Origin: Roseivivax sp. THAF197b
Lineage (GTDB): Bacteria > Pseudomonadota > Alphaproteobacteria > Rhodobacterales > Rhodobacteraceae
DNA: 64,000 nt
Assembly (NCBI RefSeq): GCF_009363255.1
Contig: NZ_CP045320.1
Coordinates: 1-64,000, forward strand
Direction of reading: 5' to 3'
Made by a program: the position numbers and the translations under genes. The notes under the pieces were generated by a model. That model saw only the letters and a program-made list of their open reading frames with translations. It made no database searches and had not been told where the DNA came from. Shown here piece after piece: positions 1 through 7,582 of this stretch. How positions within the stretch are numbered: the first letter of the stretch is position 1; each line of letters starts with the position of its first letter.

Positions 1-1188
1 ATGGATAATACCTTTGTTCATGAGGATCTCAACGCGGTGATCCGCCAGCATTCGGAATGGCTGGCCAACCAGTTGCATTCGCAACGTGAGAGCTTGTTTC
101 CACCCGATGCCGAGAAGACCATGCGCAAATTCACCTCTGGTGAGGCTGCGGCGCTGCTCGGCGTCAACGACTCCTACCTTCGCAAACTCAACCTAGATGG
201 CAAAGGGCCTTCTCCCGAGCTGACCGCCGGCAACCGTCGTCTTTACTCGGCGCAGGATATCCAGGCGCTGCGTGTGCTCCTTGAAAAAACCGCTCGAAAG
301 CCGGGCGATTACGTTCCCGGACGACGAGAAGGTGATCATCTTCAGGTCATCGGCGTGATGAATTTCAAGGGCGGCTCCGGAAAAACAACAACCTCTGCCC
401 ATCTCGCCCAACGGCTTGCCCTGCGCGGATATCGTGTGCTGGGCATTGATCTTGACCCACAAGCTTCTTTCACCGCGCTGCACGGCGTTCAGCCGGAATT
501 GGACCTCGAAAATGGCGGAACGCTCTACGATGCGATCCGCTATGAAGACCCGGAGCCAATCCGGCAAGTCATTCGCAAGACCTATATCCCCAATCTCGAC
601 CTCATCCCCGGTAATCTCGAACTGATGGAGTTTGAGCACGATACCCCTCGTGCCTTGGCGCAGGGCAATGCCGGGTTGTTCTTCTTCCGCGTGAAGGAAG
701 CGCTGGCTCAGGTGGATGAGGACTACGACGTCGTTGTCATCGACTGCCCACCGCAGCTGGGGTTCCTGACGATGTCCGCACTTTCCGCGGCGACCGGTGT
801 ATTGGTGACGATTCACCCCGAAATGCTCGATGTGATGTCCATGTCGCAATTCCTGCGCATGACCGCCGACCTTATGGACGTGATCGCGGAAAGCGGCGCC
901 GACATGTCTCATGACTGGATGCGCTACGTATTGACCCGCTACGAGCCGCAGGACGCACCGCAGAACCGGATCGTGGCATTCCTGCGAACGATGTACGGGG
1001 AAGCCGTTCTGAATTCGCCTATGTTGAAGTCCACTGCAATCTCCGATGCTGGCCTGACCAAGCAGACGCTCTACGAAGTGGAACGCAGTGCGTTCACCCG
1101 TTCCACCTATGACCGCGCGATCGAGAGCCTGAACACGCTGAATGACGAGATCGCCGAGCTGATCCAGAAAACCTGGGGGCGCACATGA
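1..1188 (+). CDS. repA: RepA, ParA-type partition ATPase of a repABC replicon
   Basis: The 395-residue product is a ParA-family ATPase that segregates the plasmid with RepB and, in this family, represses the repABC operon. Residues about 42-95 form a MerR-like helix-turn-helix (GEAAALLGV...YLRKL). A deviant Walker A motif KGGSGKTT lies at 123-130, DLDPQAS follows near 150, and the Walker B stretch VVVIDCPP is near 244. The ATG is the first base of the window, so promoter and operator are not visible. The stop overlaps the repB start as ATGA. Length and gene order are normal for Rhodobacterales and Rhizobiales RepA. Confidence 0.95.
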   Translation: MDNTFVHEDLNAVIRQHSEWLANQLHSQRESLFPPDAEKTMRKFTSGEAAALLGVNDSYLRKLNLDGKGPSPELTAGNRRLYSAQDIQALRVLLEKTARKPGDYVPGRREGDHLQVIGVMNFKGGSGKTTTSAHLAQRLALRGYRVLGIDLDPQASFTALHGVQPELDLENGGTLYDAIRYEDPEPIRQVIRKTYIPNLDLIPGNLELMEFEHDTPRALAQGNAGLFFFRVKEALAQVDEDYDVVVIDCPPQLGFLTMSALSAATGVLVTIHPEMLDVMSMSQFLRMTADLMDVIAESGADMSHDWMRYVLTRYEPQDAPQNRIVAFLRTMYGEAVLNSPMLKSTAISDAGLTKQTLYEVERSAFTRSTYDRAIESLNTLNDEIAELIQKTWGRT

Positions 1189-2201
1189 CCAGCGGCAAGA
1201 AGAAGCGCATGTCCATGCTGGACAGTCTCGCGGCAGCCGGGGCGCCCTCCCCTGCCCCGCAGGCTAATGCAGTGACACCGATGATGACCTCGAACCGCGC
1301 CCTTCGCTCCGCCCGCGACGCGGTAGATGCCCATCACGTCTGGGAACTGGACCCGGCGAGCATCGAGGACGGGCGCATGGCTGACAGGCTCGACCCGGCC
1401 GATGTGCTGGACCTGCGCGATGCGATCGAGGCGAACGGTCAGACCGTCCCGATCCTCGTGCGCCGTGCGCCAGGCGATGCCGACCGATACCTCCTAGTCT
1501 ATGGGCGCAGGCGGCTGGAGGCGATCCGTCAGTCAGACAAGGTCACCAAGGTACGTGCGCTGGTCGCCAACCTGGACGACGACAGCGCCCTACGTGCCCA
1601 GATTTCCGAGAACATGGCTCGGCGTGATTTGTCCTTTATTGAAAAGGCCCTGTTCGCGCAGGAACTTGTGTCTTCCGGCTTTGGAAATCAATCTCAGGTT
1701 GCAGAAATTCTTACCGTCACGAAGTCTTCCATATCCATGGCGATCGCGATCGTGGATATGGTCGGGCCGGATCTGGTGCGCGCCATCGGTGCCGCGCATG
1801 GCATTGGCCGGCCCCGGTGGGAATCCCTTGGTCGGGCCATCGACGAGAATGGTCTGGACCGGGAGGACCTGATCCGGATCGCGAAAGAAGCACACGTTAG
1901 GGCCGGGGGCTCCGTGGTTGTGGATAACGCCAGACCCGCCGATGACCCGTCCGTCGAGGCGTTCGAAGCGGTGACCAAGCTCGTGACGAAGGCGGTCAAG
2001 CCAGCCAAGCCCCCCTCCCCTGCCCGGCCCTCCAGCGTTCCGTTGAAGATCGGTGGCAAGCGTGGCGGCACGGTGAAACGCACCACCAAGGGCCTTTCGG
2101 TCGAGTTGGTCGGCGGAGATTTCGCCGATTGGTTTGAGACGCAAGTACATGACATGATTGAAGAACTTCACGAGCGTTGGAAGCAGCGTTCGGAAGACTG
2201 A
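1185..2201 (+). CDS. repB: RepB, ParB-type centromere-binding protein
   Basis: This 338-residue ParB-family protein should bind parS and work with RepA in partition. A ParB N-terminal domain spans about residues 50-150 and carries VYGRRRLEA near 105 and the ENMARRDL box near 143. A helix-turn-helix follows (NQSQVAEILTVTKSSISMAI). The C-terminal third is basic and rich in Pro and Lys, as is common in RepB. Translation is coupled to repA through a 4-base ATGA overlap. Two palindromes just after repC are the likely binding sites. Confidence 0.94.
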   Translation: MTSGKKKRMSMLDSLAAAGAPSPAPQANAVTPMMTSNRALRSARDAVDAHHVWELDPASIEDGRMADRLDPADVLDLRDAIEANGQTVPILVRRAPGDADRYLLVYGRRRLEAIRQSDKVTKVRALVANLDDDSALRAQISENMARRDLSFIEKALFAQELVSSGFGNQSQVAEILTVTKSSISMAIAIVDMVGPDLVRAIGAAHGIGRPRWESLGRAIDENGLDREDLIRIAKEAHVRAGGSVVVDNARPADDPSVEAFEAVTKLVTKAVKPAKPPSPARPSSVPLKIGGKRGGTVKRTTKGLSVELVGGDFADWFETQVHDMIEELHERWKQRSED

Positions 2202-2238
2202 GGAAGAGCAGAAACCAACGAAGGAGGCACGAAAAGGC

Positions 2239-2328
2239 AAAAGAAAAGGTCCCGCAAAGCGACCACTCCACGAGACCCTAACTTGTTTCTAGCACCTTCA
2301 AGGTAGTGTCCGGAGCCGTTTTCCGCAA
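2239..2328 (-). ncRNA. Candidate counter-transcribed RNA (incRNA) between repB and repC
   Basis: RepABC plasmids encode a small antisense RNA on the strand opposite repC, between repB and repC, that limits RepC synthesis. On the minus strand here a possible -35 TTGCGG (2328-2323) is followed 17 bases later by TACCTT. A GC-rich stem with one mismatch (2264-2248, arms GGTC/GACC plus one pair) is then followed by a TTTTCTTTT tract (2247-2239). Position and terminator fit the family; the promoter is a weak match and the 5' end is a guess. Confidence 0.42.
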
Positions 2329-2366
2329 GTCCAAAGTGATTCGCGGACCTGGATATTTTTGTCTTC

Positions 2367-3614
2367 GTGAATGATAAAATGGACTACACGCCTGTAACGC
2401 CGTTCCGGCGAACGATAGATGCTGCCATCCTGAAACATCAGGCAGCGATCCAGGAAGACCTGCCCCCGACCGGCGCTAACAAGTGGGAGGTCTTGAGGGA
2501 GCTCGCTGCCGCTCGAGTCGCGTTCGGCTTGTCCGATCGGGATCTGACAGTGCTTCAGGCACTGGTCAGTTTTCACCAAGCGACGATCCTCGGAGGGAAT
2601 GACAGCGAGTTGATCGTACATCCGTCCAACAAGGCGATTTGCGAGCGCTTGAACGGCATGCCCTGCTCCACAATGCGGCGGCACCTCTCCAACCTCGTAC
2701 AGACCGGTTTTGTCGTCCGCCGCGACAGCCCCAACGGCAAGCGCTATGCGCGCCGCTATGGGGACGAAAAGGTTGCGTTCGGGTTCGATCTCTCGCCGCT
2801 CGTGTTGCGCTTTCAGGAGGTCTGCGAGGCCGCCGAAGCCGTTCGGGCTGCAGAGGAACGTTACAAGCGCCTTCGCGCCACCGTAAGCCTAATGCGGCGC
2901 GACTTGGCAGGTCTGGCAGAGTACGGCAGCTCGCTGCGCCCGGATTTGGGCCTTTGGGATCAATTCTCCGACCTTGCCGTCCTGACGGCCCGAGATCTTC
3001 GTAGAAAGCTCGAGATAGCGGATCTCAAGCAGATCGAAAAAGCTTTGAGTGCGGCTTTGGACCAGGCGCGAGACCTTCTTGGGGATGGCAATACAGAAAA
3101 TATGAGCACCAATGATGCTGTTTCTGAGCAGCACTATCAGAATTCAAATAAAGACCTTTATGATCTTGAACCTCGCTTAGAAAAAGCGCGGGATCCGGGC
3201 AATGCGCTTGAACGAGCAGACGCTGGAGTACGTGTAGATCGTCGTGAGGATGAAGGAGACCCCCCCCAAGAACCTGAAGACCAACTCATGCCGAATATCC
3301 CTCTTGGACTTGTTCTCGCATCTTGCCAGGAATTCAAATCATATGTTGAACAGCCTGTGCGCCATTGGCACGACTTGGTCAGGGTCGCTGATATCGTCAG
3401 GCCCATGATGGGAATCTCTCCGTCCGCTTGGGATGAGGCCAAACGCTACATGGGTCCCGAAGAAGCGTCTGTCGTCGTTGTTGCGATGCTTGAACGGTTC
3501 GGGGATATCCGATCCCCGGGTGGGTATTTGAGATCCTTGTCAGCCAAGGCGGCTATCGGGGAATTCTCTTGCGGGCCGATGATCATGGCGCTGATGCGTC
3601 GGGATGCTGCATGA
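2367..3614 (+). CDS. repC: RepC, replication initiator of the repABC replicon
   Basis: RepC starts replication; in this family the origin lies inside the repC gene. The 415-residue product shows the conserved N-terminal winged-helix region (TPFRRTID, LSDRDLTVLQALVSFH, NKAICERLNGMPCSTMRRHLSNL, GKRYARR) in the first 140 residues. The first in-frame start is GTG at 2367; ATG at 2379 (MDYTPVTPF) is an equally good choice, and neither has a strong ribosome-binding site, as expected if the antisense RNA controls access. The middle of the protein (about residues 235-300) is charged and of low complexity. A parS-like palindrome begins 4 bases after the stop. Confidence 0.94.
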   Translation: MNDKMDYTPVTPFRRTIDAAILKHQAAIQEDLPPTGANKWEVLRELAAARVAFGLSDRDLTVLQALVSFHQATILGGNDSELIVHPSNKAICERLNGMPCSTMRRHLSNLVQTGFVVRRDSPNGKRYARRYGDEKVAFGFDLSPLVLRFQEVCEAAEAVRAAEERYKRLRATVSLMRRDLAGLAEYGSSLRPDLGLWDQFSDLAVLTARDLRRKLEIADLKQIEKALSAALDQARDLLGDGNTENMSTNDAVSEQHYQNSNKDLYDLEPRLEKARDPGNALERADAGVRVDRREDEGDPPQEPEDQLMPNIPLGLVLASCQEFKSYVEQPVRHWHDLVRVADIVRPMMGISPSAWDEAKRYMGPEEASVVVVAMLERFGDIRSPGGYLRSLSAKAAIGEFSCGPMIMALMRRDAA

Positions 3615-3617
3615 GGA

Positions 3618-3633
3618 GTTCACAGTTGTGAAC
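3618..3633. other. parS-like partition site 1
   Basis: The 16-mer GTTCACAGTTGTGAAC is a palindrome except at its centre. It has the GTT...AAC form of repABC parS sites and starts 4 bases after the repC stop. Confidence 0.72.
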
Positions 3634-3662
3634 CGGGCTGATGTTTCTTCCTTGTCCGCCAA

Positions 3663-3678
3663 GTTCACAGCTGTGAAC
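3663..3678. other. parS-like partition site 2 (perfect palindrome)
   Basis: GTTCACAGCTGTGAAC is a perfect 16-bp palindrome that differs from site 1 by one base. It lies 45 bp downstream of site 1 (start to start), in the non-coding gap after repC. Two near-identical palindromes behind a repABC operon are best read as the plasmid centromere bound by RepB. Confidence 0.78.
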
Positions 3679-3747
3679 TTTCTCCCTGCATGGCCAGAGT
3701 CCGAACAGCTGGCGATCCAGCCGATAGCAGTATGTCTTCCTTACCCG

Positions 3748-4950
3748 TCACTCAGGCAGGTCACCATCGCCAAACAGGTTAGGGAAAAGACGTTCCCGGT
3801 AGTCCAATGGGAAAGCCAACCGCACCGGCGTCTTCGGAGACGCAGAGGTCAGGTATCCGGCGGCGGTGAGTTGGCGGAGCGTATTGCGTGCCGTGCGCTC
3901 GGAAGTCTTGAGCACGACCTGGGCATCGCCCCGATCCAAAGCACCATGCCGAAGAACGGCCGAAATCAATTCGGGTGCGCGTTTGTCATCGATGGTATCC
4001 GCAACAAGACGACGATAGCGCTGGTCCAGTCCGCCGAGGTCGAACAGCTTTGCAGAGAACGTGATCTGGTCGAGCGTCACTTTCAGGAACCATTCGCTGA
4101 ACGTTTTCAATGCCGCCTCTGAAAGATTGCCGCGCCCGTCCCGATCTCCTCTTCGGGGACTATCCGCGAGATCCATCATCCGTTTGTACTCGCCCCGATC
4201 CGTCAGCCCGCGGGCCAGCCCACGCGATACGGACCAGAGCCCTTGGCCGCCGATCCCGGCAGTGAGGGCCATAGCATGAGACATCAGCCTGCTGACGCGC
4301 CCGTTGCCGTCCGGGAAAGGGTGGATGTAGTTCAGCCGGTGATGTGCCGACGCGATCGCGATGATCCGTCCGCTCGAAGACCGCGCTGCAATTTGAAACC
4401 GTTTGTCAAAATGATCCATGAACGCCGCAACGCGCGACGATGAAGGAGGTAGGTGGCGCCCGACCGCAACTTCCCGATCGTCATCTTGGCGCATGCGTCC
4501 CGGAACGATGGGCTCTTGTGTGCCGTCGGGATGTTCGATGACCCGAAACTCGTCAGGCATCTCGTCGTAGAAGCTCTTATGGACCCAAGTCAGGAATTCG
4601 ACAGATGTGGGGCGGGGCAGGGTGCCCTTGCGATGCATCTCGTCGATGGCCCGTTGAACGATGACGTGCGCCCGAGCCTCAAGGGCGAGGGGACGGGTTT
4701 CCTCTTCAAGCTCGGCGCCAGCCAGCGCCCTTTCGATGTCGCGGGGGCGTGTGTTGTGTCCTTCGATCAGGTTGGAGTAGTAGCAGTTCATCACGCGGAC
4801 GAGATCGGCAAGCTCGGCTGCGCTGTCAGGATGCAACCCTTGTCCCAGCTTGGTGGCTTCCCTCTGGATGTCGACCGAAAGGTCTGCCAATTCTGTAGGA
4901 ATATGCTCCTCGAAGAAGCAGGGTTCGATTCTGGCGGGTGTTTCCAGCAT
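3748..4950 (-). CDS. Fic-family protein with N-terminal inhibitory motif
   Basis: Fic proteins usually transfer AMP from ATP to target proteins. The core motif HPFPDGNGRVSR fits HxFx(D/E)GNGRxxR, so the catalytic His and nucleotide-binding residues are present. Near residue 60 (in the 400-residue product) is SNLIEG, matching the (S/T)xxxE(G/N) inhibitory helix, so this is a self-inhibited class II Fic that needs no separate antitoxin. The C-terminus looks like a winged helix (LKTSERTARNTLRQLTAAGYL). I prefer ATG 4950 (MLETPARIEP); an upstream GTG at 4995 would add 15 residues with no similarity I recognise. It is convergent with repC. Target and physiological role are unknown. Confidence 0.85.
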   Translation of the reverse strand: MLETPARIEPCFFEEHIPTELADLSVDIQREATKLGQGLHPDSAAELADLVRVMNCYYSNLIEGHNTRPRDIERALAGAELEEETRPLALEARAHVIVQRAIDEMHRKGTLPRPTSVEFLTWVHKSFYDEMPDEFRVIEHPDGTQEPIVPGRMRQDDDREVAVGRHLPPSSSRVAAFMDHFDKRFQIAARSSSGRIIAIASAHHRLNYIHPFPDGNGRVSRLMSHAMALTAGIGGQGLWSVSRGLARGLTDRGEYKRMMDLADSPRRGDRDGRGNLSEAALKTFSEWFLKVTLDQITFSAKLFDLGGLDQRYRRLVADTIDDKRAPELISAVLRHGALDRGDAQVVLKTSERTARNTLRQLTAAGYLTSASPKTPVRLAFPLDYRERLFPNLFGDGDLPE

Positions 4951-5251
4951 TTTTGCCGATCTTCTATGTTTGCAAAGCAATTGAAAAATATACACATTTT
5001 GGGTTTAGAGGCAAGGTTTTGCCGATATGCGTTGCCGATCTTGCCTGCCGATCTGAATTTGCTGTTCCAAATCAAGGGTTTCTGGACACGGCCCGGTATT
5101 GAGCCGTTTGGTGAGCACCCGTTGGCTATTGAAAAGGACAGGGTCCGTACCCGGGAAAAGTGAAAGTGTCCTTCGGGTTTTGTGACTGACGGATGAGGGC
5201 CTTTGGGGTCCCTCAGATGGGTCCGGGCCGGGTTCCGGTCTGTTTTTCCGG
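4951..5251. other. Intergenic region between divergent fic and accessory block
   Basis: About 300 bp without a convincing gene. The part next to fic (4970-5010) is AT-rich and probably holds its promoter. A small hairpin with arms TGAGGG/CCCTCA sits near 5193-5214. Open frames here lack good start context. Confidence 0.4.
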
Positions 5252-5737
5252 ATGAAGGGCATTCCCATGCAAACAGGTGTCTTGCGCGTGTTGCGCGCGA
5301 CCGCTGCCTCTTGGTGGCGGCATAGAGAGCTGCGCCGAGCCGGTCAGACAGGGCTGGCACGGAAGCTCGAGCGGAAAGCCGTTCTCCGCGATCTCGGCTA
5401 TCTCAGGCAGGCGGCGTCATTGCCAAACGCGCATGTGATCTGCGGGGAGGGTGGGACATTCCTCCATCTCGGTTGGACCACCGTGTCGACCTTCGCGCCG
5501 ATCGAGCGCTTTCCCTTGGCCGCTCTAGCGGTCGCACGAGGCACGCCGTTCATCGATATCCGACCCGTCACCGATGGCATCGCCTTCGCGAACCTGCCTC
5601 GTGTGACACGAGACGGATCGGTCGACCCTGACCCTTGCGGTCCTGGCCGGGCTGTCTCGCTGACCACCTACATCGACATGGTCGAAAAGCTCGGCGCGCG
5701 GATCACCAACAATCCACGGCCCCGTCAGTCAGCCTGA
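5252..5737 (+). CDS. Conserved-looking hypothetical protein ahead of ardC
   Basis: I do not recognise this 161-residue product (or 156 from ATG 5267). The N-terminus is basic (RHRELRRAGQTGLARKLERK). The rest is a mixed alpha/beta-type sequence with GGTFLHLGW and GTPFIDIRPV, and shows no signal peptide or membrane segment. Codon use resembles the neighbouring real genes and it runs in the same direction as ardC, ending 40 bp before it. Plasmid accessory proteins of unknown role often sit at this position. Existence as a gene is fairly likely; function is unknown. Confidence 0.58.
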   Translation: MKGIPMQTGVLRVLRATAASWWRHRELRRAGQTGLARKLERKAVLRDLGYLRQAASLPNAHVICGEGGTFLHLGWTTVSTFAPIERFPLAALAVARGTPFIDIRPVTDGIAFANLPRVTRDGSVDPDPCGPGRAVSLTTYIDMVEKLGARITNNPRPRQSA

Positions 5738-5777
5738 TCACCATTCCCTCTCACCAACACTCGAAAGGAGGCCAGCC

Positions 5778-6716
5778 ATGGCCCGATCCCGCACGCCCAA
5801 ATTTGATGCCTCCGAGGTCATCACGAACGAAATCATCCGCATCATCGAACGCGGCGTGCTGCCGTGGCGCAAGCCCTGGACCGCAGGTGGCAGCTCTCGC
5901 CCCCTGCGCGTGGGCGGTGAGCCCTACCAAGGGGTCAACAACTTCCTGCTGACCATGCGCACCGTCATGGCGGGCCATAGCTCGCCCTTCTGGATGACGC
6001 TGCCGCAGGCCAATGCGTTGGACGCGAAGGTGCGCAAGGGCGAGAAGTCCTCTGTCGTCGTCTATTACGGCCAAAGCCGGAAAGACGCCGGCGGCGAGGA
6101 TGACCACGGGGAGAGGGATGATCGCTCTGAGGAGGCCCGCATCTTCCGCTTCCAGAAATCCTACCGCGTCTTCAATGCCTGCCAGATCGAGGGCTTGCCC
6201 GACAGCTTCTACCCTGACCCGGAGCCCGTGCCCGAGCATCCGGCGTCCGAGCCCATCCCGCACATGCAGGCGTTTTTCGATGCCATCGACATCACGACCG
6301 TCTTCACTGGCACGGAAGCGTACTATCTGCCACCCGTGGACAAGGTCTACATGCCGTCGATCACTCGGTTCCACGATCCGCGCAATTTCTACGGGGTTTG
6401 GGCGCATGAGCTGGCCCATGCCACGAAAGCCCCGCATCGGCTGAACCGCGATTTCGGGCTCTCGAAGTTCGGCAATACCTCTTACGCGCGCGAGGAGATC
6501 GTGGCCGAGCTGGCCTCCGTGTTCCTGGGTCAGACGCTCGGCTTCACGGCCCATACGCTCGAGATGAATGCCGCATACCTGCACAACTGGTTGCGCGTTC
6601 TTCGGTCGGACAAGGGTGCGATCTTCAAGCACACCGCCGATGCGCAGCGGGCCTGCGACTATCTGATCGCCAGATCGGAGGCGGGCAGGGCAGGGCAGAG
6701 CGCCGAGGCCGCCTGA
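5778..6716 (+). CDS. ardC: ArdC-type antirestriction protein (ssDNA-binding domain plus zincin metallopeptidase)
   Basis: The 312-residue protein matches the ArdC architecture. The N-terminal ssDNA-binding domain (about 1-130) contains PWRKPW, YQGVNNFLL and VRKGEKSSVVVYY. The C-terminal zincin domain carries HELAH at 210-214 with a downstream EEIVAELAS glutamate as probable third zinc ligand. ArdC proteins protect incoming single-stranded plasmid DNA from host restriction during conjugation. It is preceded by AAAGGAGG and ATG 5778. This is the first of a run of plasmid-establishment-type genes. Confidence 0.9.
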   Translation: MARSRTPKFDASEVITNEIIRIIERGVLPWRKPWTAGGSSRPLRVGGEPYQGVNNFLLTMRTVMAGHSSPFWMTLPQANALDAKVRKGEKSSVVVYYGQSRKDAGGEDDHGERDDRSEEARIFRFQKSYRVFNACQIEGLPDSFYPDPEPVPEHPASEPIPHMQAFFDAIDITTVFTGTEAYYLPPVDKVYMPSITRFHDPRNFYGVWAHELAHATKAPHRLNRDFGLSKFGNTSYAREEIVAELASVFLGQTLGFTAHTLEMNAAYLHNWLRVLRSDKGAIFKHTADAQRACDYLIARSEAGRAGQSAEAA

Positions 6717-6739
6717 CCACAGACAGAACGGAGACGCCC

Positions 6740-6949
6740 ATGTCACGCAAGGAACCCAAGACCCTGCGGGTGGCCTGCTTTGAAGATGGCCACCGCAAGA
6801 TCATCACCTTCAAGCACGGTGCCTATTGGTGGAGCGCGTCCGAGGGCGCCTATCCACTCTCGGCAGCGCTCGAGACCATCAAGGAACAGGGCGGCTGGGT
6901 CGAAACCATCCCCAACCCGAATTACCGACCCAAGGGGCTGTTCGGGTAG
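6740..6949 (+). CDS. Small conserved hypothetical protein
   Basis: A 69-residue product starting 24 bp after the ardC stop, with CGGAGA upstream of its ATG. It reads like a compact beta-rich domain (VACFEDGHRKIITFKHGAYWW) and has no membrane segment. Probably co-transcribed with ardC. I do not recognise the family; in other plasmids such short proteins accompany ardC and DUF3768 genes. Confidence 0.62.
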   Translation: MSRKEPKTLRVACFEDGHRKIITFKHGAYWWSASEGAYPLSAALETIKEQGGWVETIPNPNYRPKGLFG

Positions 6950-7036
6950 GGCACCTTCTCCTTTGGTCCTGCCGCCAGGCGGAAAAGAAAAAGCGGGCTT
7001 TGGGAGTGGTGTTTCAACTTCGCAAAGGAGAGCCCC

Positions 7037-7426
7037 ATGACCATCACTGCACAGCCACAGACAGACTGTCCGGATCCGAGTGTGATCGCAGCGCAGAACG
7101 ACGCGTTTCGCAAGCTCGCGTGCCTCGGCGTGCCGCCCGCGCAGCCAATCCAGGGCCGGATGCATGTCACCCGCTCGCTCATGGAGGCCGGTGACGGCTT
7201 CATGGCCGAGGCGGTGAAAGCCACCGGGGAATTCGACACCTTCGAGCCGGAGAATGACCCGGAAGGCTGGCATGATTTCGGGTCGGTCACGGTCCGCGGC
7301 GAGACCGTGTTCTGGAAAATCGATCTGTATGAAGCGGATTCCGACTTTCGCTACGGGGCCGAGACCCCGGACAACCCCACGACCACCATGCGCGAGCTGA
7401 CCATCATGATGGCGCGCGACTGGTAG
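7037..7426 (+). CDS. DUF3768-family protein
   Basis: This 129-residue acidic protein has the features I associate with DUF3768: a central GEFDTFEPENDPEGWHDFG block, then VFWKIDLYE, and a C-terminal (T)MRELTIMMARDW tail. The family is found in alphaproteobacterial plasmids and has no established function. AAAGGAG precedes the ATG by 9 bases. A strong terminator follows 37 bp after the stop, so it ends a transcription unit. Confidence 0.75.
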   Translation: MTITAQPQTDCPDPSVIAAQNDAFRKLACLGVPPAQPIQGRMHVTRSLMEAGDGFMAEAVKATGEFDTFEPENDPEGWHDFGSVTVRGETVFWKIDLYEADSDFRYGAETPDNPTTTMRELTIMMARDW

Positions 7427-7463
7427 AAGGGCAGGGGACTCCTCCCCGACATCTCAGGCAATG

Positions 7464-7508
7464 AAGGCCCACTGACCCCTCAAAGGGAGAGTGGGCCTTT
7501 TGTCCTTT
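7464..7508 (+). terminator. Rho-independent terminator after the DUF3768 gene
   Basis: Arms AAGGCCCACT (7464-7473) and AGTGGGCCTT (7490-7499) form a perfect 10-bp stem, and the run TTTTGTCCTTTT follows. Confidence 0.85.
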
Positions 7509-7582
7509 TGATCCCCGAAGCCGGGGATTGGTCACGCGCGTGAAGGCGCGGGCCGCTCCAAACCCACCGAAAAGGAAACCCC

